From: Leeuwenhoekiella aequorea
Lineage (GTDB): Bacteria > Bacteroidota > Bacteroidia > Flavobacteriales > Flavobacteriaceae
Assembly: GCF_004104375.1 (NCBI RefSeq)
Contig: NZ_QOVM01000003.1
Coordinates: 1 to 64,000 of the forward strand
DNA length: 64,000 bases
Direction: 5' to 3'
Shown: positions 61,799-64,000 of the stretch, in pieces
How positions within the stretch are numbered: the stretch's first letter is position 1
Layout of the letters: every line of letters begins with the position of its first letter
The notes under the pieces: generated by a model
Database searches by the model: none
Told to the model about the DNA's origin: nothing
Seen by the model: the letters and a program-made list of their open reading frames with translations, nothing else
Translations under genes and position numbers: made by a program

Positions 61799-64000
61799 CT
61801 ATTCTAAAATCTTCAGTTTAGCAAAACGCAATAATAACTTTTTAATTCCGCCAGTTTGAAATCGTATTTCAGCTTTTTGATCCTGACCTATTCCTTCAAT
61901 TCCTAATACTTCTCCGTGACCAAAACGATTGTGTTCTACCCTGCTTCCCGCTTTTAAATTTCCATTTAAATCATCTGTTTGCAATGGAGGTGTGCTTGAT
62001 CCTTGAGGCCGTAATTTTCTTAGTTTCTGAAGCTGGTCTGCAGAGGGTTTTCCCACTGTAGGAGCACTACCTGCAATAGGTTTCTTTAATCGAAGTTTAC
62101 TTTTATCTGGTTCCCCAAAAATATCTGTATCTACTAATGGTTTGTATCTGTAAGACTCCATTGGTGTTTGAATATCTAGGAAAGATTCATCAATTTCTTC
62201 TATAAATCGACTAGGTTCAGCATCTATTAATTTCCCCCATCGATAGCGTGATTCGGTATACGTTAAATATGCTTGATGCTCGGCACGCGTTAAGGCTACA
62301 TAAAACAATCTGCGTTCTTCCTCGAGTTCACTTCGCGTATTCATACTCATTCCGCTAGGAAATAAATCCTCTTCCATTCCTACAACAAAAACATACGGAA
62401 ACTCTAATCCCTTAGCTAAGTGTATCGTCATCATAGACACGCGATCTACATCATCGACCTCTTTATCGAGATCTGTCGCTAAAGCAACATCTTCTAAGAA
62501 TTCTGCAAGTGAACCGGTCGCATCTGCAACTTCTTTCTGTCCTTCTACAAAATCCCGAATACCATTAAGTAACTCTTCAATATTTTCTATACGTGCGATT
62601 CCTTCCGGGGTTCCATCCTTCTTTAATTCTTGAAGTAATCCGGTTTTTCGTGCAACTTCTTCCGCAGTTACAAAAGCATCAGCGTTTTCAGCGGTGATCT
62701 GAAAACTCTTAATCATATTTACAAAATTATAAAGCTTGTTTTTTGTGCTGTTATTAATTTGTATCTCGATGTGCTGGATATTTTCCATCACTTCAAAAAT
62801 TGATTTATTGTATTGCTTAGAAGCAATAACAAGTCGATCTATGGTAGTTGCTCCTATTCCTCGAGCGGGAAAATTAATAATGCGCTTTAAGCCTTCCTCA
62901 TCATTGGGATTTGTTAATACGCGCAAATAAGCGAGTACATCTTTAATCTCTTTACGTTGATAAAATGATAAACCACCAAAAATACGATAGGGAATCTCTC
63001 GCTTACGCAAAGCATCTTCCATTGCACGAGATTGGGCATTAGTTCTATATAAAATGGCAAAGTCACTTGGCTTAAGCTGCTTATTCATTTTTTCTTCAAA
63101 AATGGTACTTGCAACGTAGCGCCCTTCTTCCCCATCTGTAAGTGATCGATGAACAATGATCTTAGGACCATTGTCATTTGCAGTCCATACAATTTTATCC
63201 AACTTCGTTTTGTTATGCTCAATAACCGAATTTGCTGCCTCCACAATATTCTTTGTAGAACGGTAATTTTGCTCCAGACGATAGACTTTTACATCCTCAT
63301 AATCCTTTTGGTAATTTAAAATGTTATTGATATTAGCTCCACGGAATGCATATATACTCTGACTATCATCACCTACTACACAAATATTTTGATAGCGGTC
63401 TGCAAGTGCTTTTACAATTAAATATTGAGAATGGTTTGTATCCTGATACTCATCTACTAGTATATATTGAAAACGCTTTTGATATTTTGCAAGAACCTCT
63501 GGGAATCGCGCTAAAAGTTCGTTAGTACGTAGTAATAAATCATCAAAGTCCATTGCACCTGCCTTAAAGCAACGGTCTACATATTCCTTGTATATATCAC
63601 CCATTCTAGGCTTTTTAGCCATTGCATCAGCTTCCATCAATTCCGGATTTTGATAATAGGCTTTTACCGTTATCAGACTGTTTTTAAAAGAAGATATACG
63701 ACTATGAACTTGTTTGTATTTATAGATATCCTTATCCAATCCCATTTCTTTTATAATAGCAGAAATAAGCCGTTGAGAATCCTGACTATCATAAATAGTG
63801 AAATTAGGAGGAAAGCCTAAATGATGTCCTTCAATACGAAGAATTTTAGCAAAAACGGAGTGAAAAGTTCCCATCCACAAGTTTTTTGCCTCACTGTTAC
63901 CCACGATAGTACCTATACGCGTTTTCATCTCGCGGGCAGCTTTATTGGTAAATGTGAGTGACAATATATTAAATGCATCTACACCTTGTTGCATTAAATA
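61799..64000 (-). CDS. UvrD/PcrA-type ATP-dependent DNA helicase (5' end cut by window)
   Basis: This superfamily 1 helicase unwinds DNA 3' to 5' in repair and replication restart. The visible part (over 730 residues) contains LSLTFTNKAAREM (motif Ia), DYILVDEYQDTNHSQY-type Walker B (here YILVDEYQDTNHSQYL), VGDDSQSIYAFRGA, RLEQNYRST, MTIHLAKGLEFPYVFV and LFYVALTRAEHQAYLTY. The C terminus has a Tudor-like segment (GSRVEHNRFGHGEVLGIEG), as in PcrA. The N-terminal region with the Walker A motif lies beyond 64000, so the ATG seen near 63994 is internal. Confidence 0.92.
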   Translation of the reverse strand, partial: YLMQQGVDAFNILSLTFTNKAAREMKTRIGTIVGNSEAKNLWMGTFHSVFAKILRIEGHHLGFPPNFTIYDSQDSQRLISAIIKEMGLDKDIYKYKQVHSRISSFKNSLITVKAYYQNPELMEADAMAKKPRMGDIYKEYVDRCFKAGAMDFDDLLLRTNELLARFPEVLAKYQKRFQYILVDEYQDTNHSQYLIVKALADRYQNICVVGDDSQSIYAFRGANINNILNYQKDYEDVKVYRLEQNYRSTKNIVEAANSVIEHNKTKLDKIVWTANDNGPKIIVHRSLTDGEEGRYVASTIFEEKMNKQLKPSDFAILYRTNAQSRAMEDALRKREIPYRIFGGLSFYQRKEIKDVLAYLRVLTNPNDEEGLKRIINFPARGIGATTIDRLVIASKQYNKSIFEVMENIQHIEIQINNSTKNKLYNFVNMIKSFQITAENADAFVTAEEVARKTGLLQELKKDGTPEGIARIENIEELLNGIRDFVEGQKEVADATGSLAEFLEDVALATDLDKEVDDVDRVSMMTIHLAKGLEFPYVFVVGMEEDLFPSGMSMNTRSELEEERRLFYVALTRAEHQAYLTYTESRYRWGKLIDAEPSRFIEEIDESFLDIQTPMESYRYKPLVDTDIFGEPDKSKLRLKKPIAGSAPTVGKPSADQLQKLRKLRPQGSSTPPLQTDDLNGNLKAGSRVEHNRFGHGEVLGIEGIGQDQKAEIRFQTGGIKKLLLRFAKLKILE

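Noticed and set aside
1-64000. CRISPR arrays, insertion sequences, prophage or integron elements
   Set aside because: No regularly spaced repeats, transposase, integrase or terminal inverted repeats were seen in the window.

Overview
The window is a stretch of low-GC chromosomal DNA from a member of the Bacteroidota, almost certainly a marine-type flavobacterium (Flavobacteriaceae). The evidence is the protein set (DUF4290, DUF2911, head-GIN DUF2807, a UbiA geranylgeranyltransferase, fused alpha/beta 2-oxoacid dehydrogenase E1, AIM24-type TIGR00266 protein) and promoters of the Bacteroidetes form TTG-N19-TAnnTTTG ahead of the tRNA and the HU gene. The genus cannot be fixed from the sequence alone. 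There is no insertion sequence, prophage, integrase, CRISPR array or rRNA. Coding density is high and the window reads as stable core chromosome carrying two accessory-looking operons.

Layout. 1-505 is gene-free. 506-3175 carries oxyR and three minus-strand genes (a 65-residue orphan, an AIM24-like protein, a DUF4442 hotdog protein). 3319-6727 is a PadR-controlled envelope operon (DUF4870, PadR, PspC-domain membrane protein, DUF2807 lipoprotein). 6808-8332 holds ubiA-type prenyltransferase and maf. 8483-13788 is an apparent four-gene operon: secreted PIG-L deacetylase, a 36-residue membrane peptide, a sodium/solute symporter and a Gfo/Idh/MocA oxidoreductase. 14958-17503 is a light-repair type operon (SRPBCC protein, SDR without its catalytic Tyr, photolyase). 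17526-18489 is a small ABC ATPase/membrane-protein pair. 19212-27543 is housekeeping: murA with Asp in place of the catalytic Cys, DUF4290, DUF493, a P-loop kinase, recQ, fmt, HU, YqgE/AlgH, an aminotransferase class IV enzyme and a START-like protein. A tRNA with anticodon CAT follows at 27719, then MscS, a small HMA-like protein and a GNAT acetyltransferase.

Two regions are the best candidates for little-characterised systems. At 30528-37340 (minus strand) three tightly packed genes encode a transglutaminase-DUF2126 fusion, a circularly permuted ATP-grasp/alpha-E fusion and a second transglutaminase: a predicted peptide- or amide-bond making and breaking system. At 37602-42343 (minus strand) a translationally coupled run encodes a FAD oxidoreductase, a methyltransferase, a type III polyketide synthase and a FabI-like reductase, followed closely by a threonine aldolase: a probable biosynthetic cluster for a methylated, redox-modified polyketide lipid or quinone.

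The remainder (42420-64000) contains an OmpA-type lipoprotein, a lipocalin-like lipoprotein, a DUF1328 mini-protein, the fused E1 enzyme, an isopenicillin-N-synthase-like dioxygenase, SUI1/YciH, DUF1835, a nucleoside phosphorylase, ppk1 preceded by a perfect inverted repeat, a cytoplasmic substrate-binding-like protein, ung, a MutS2 without Smr domain, a DCC thioredoxin-like protein, a HAD hydrolase, a secreted lamin-tail protein, a dicarboxylate/amino-acid symporter, aroC, an LpxH-like phosphoesterase and a UvrD-type helicase cut by the window end.

Regulatory architecture is compact. Intrinsic terminators lie within about 30 nt of the next start codon at 6753, 27099 and 42348; at 27099-27133 a candidate promoter overlaps the terminator stem of the preceding gene. 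Functional names rest on motif and family recognition by eye; no database search was run.
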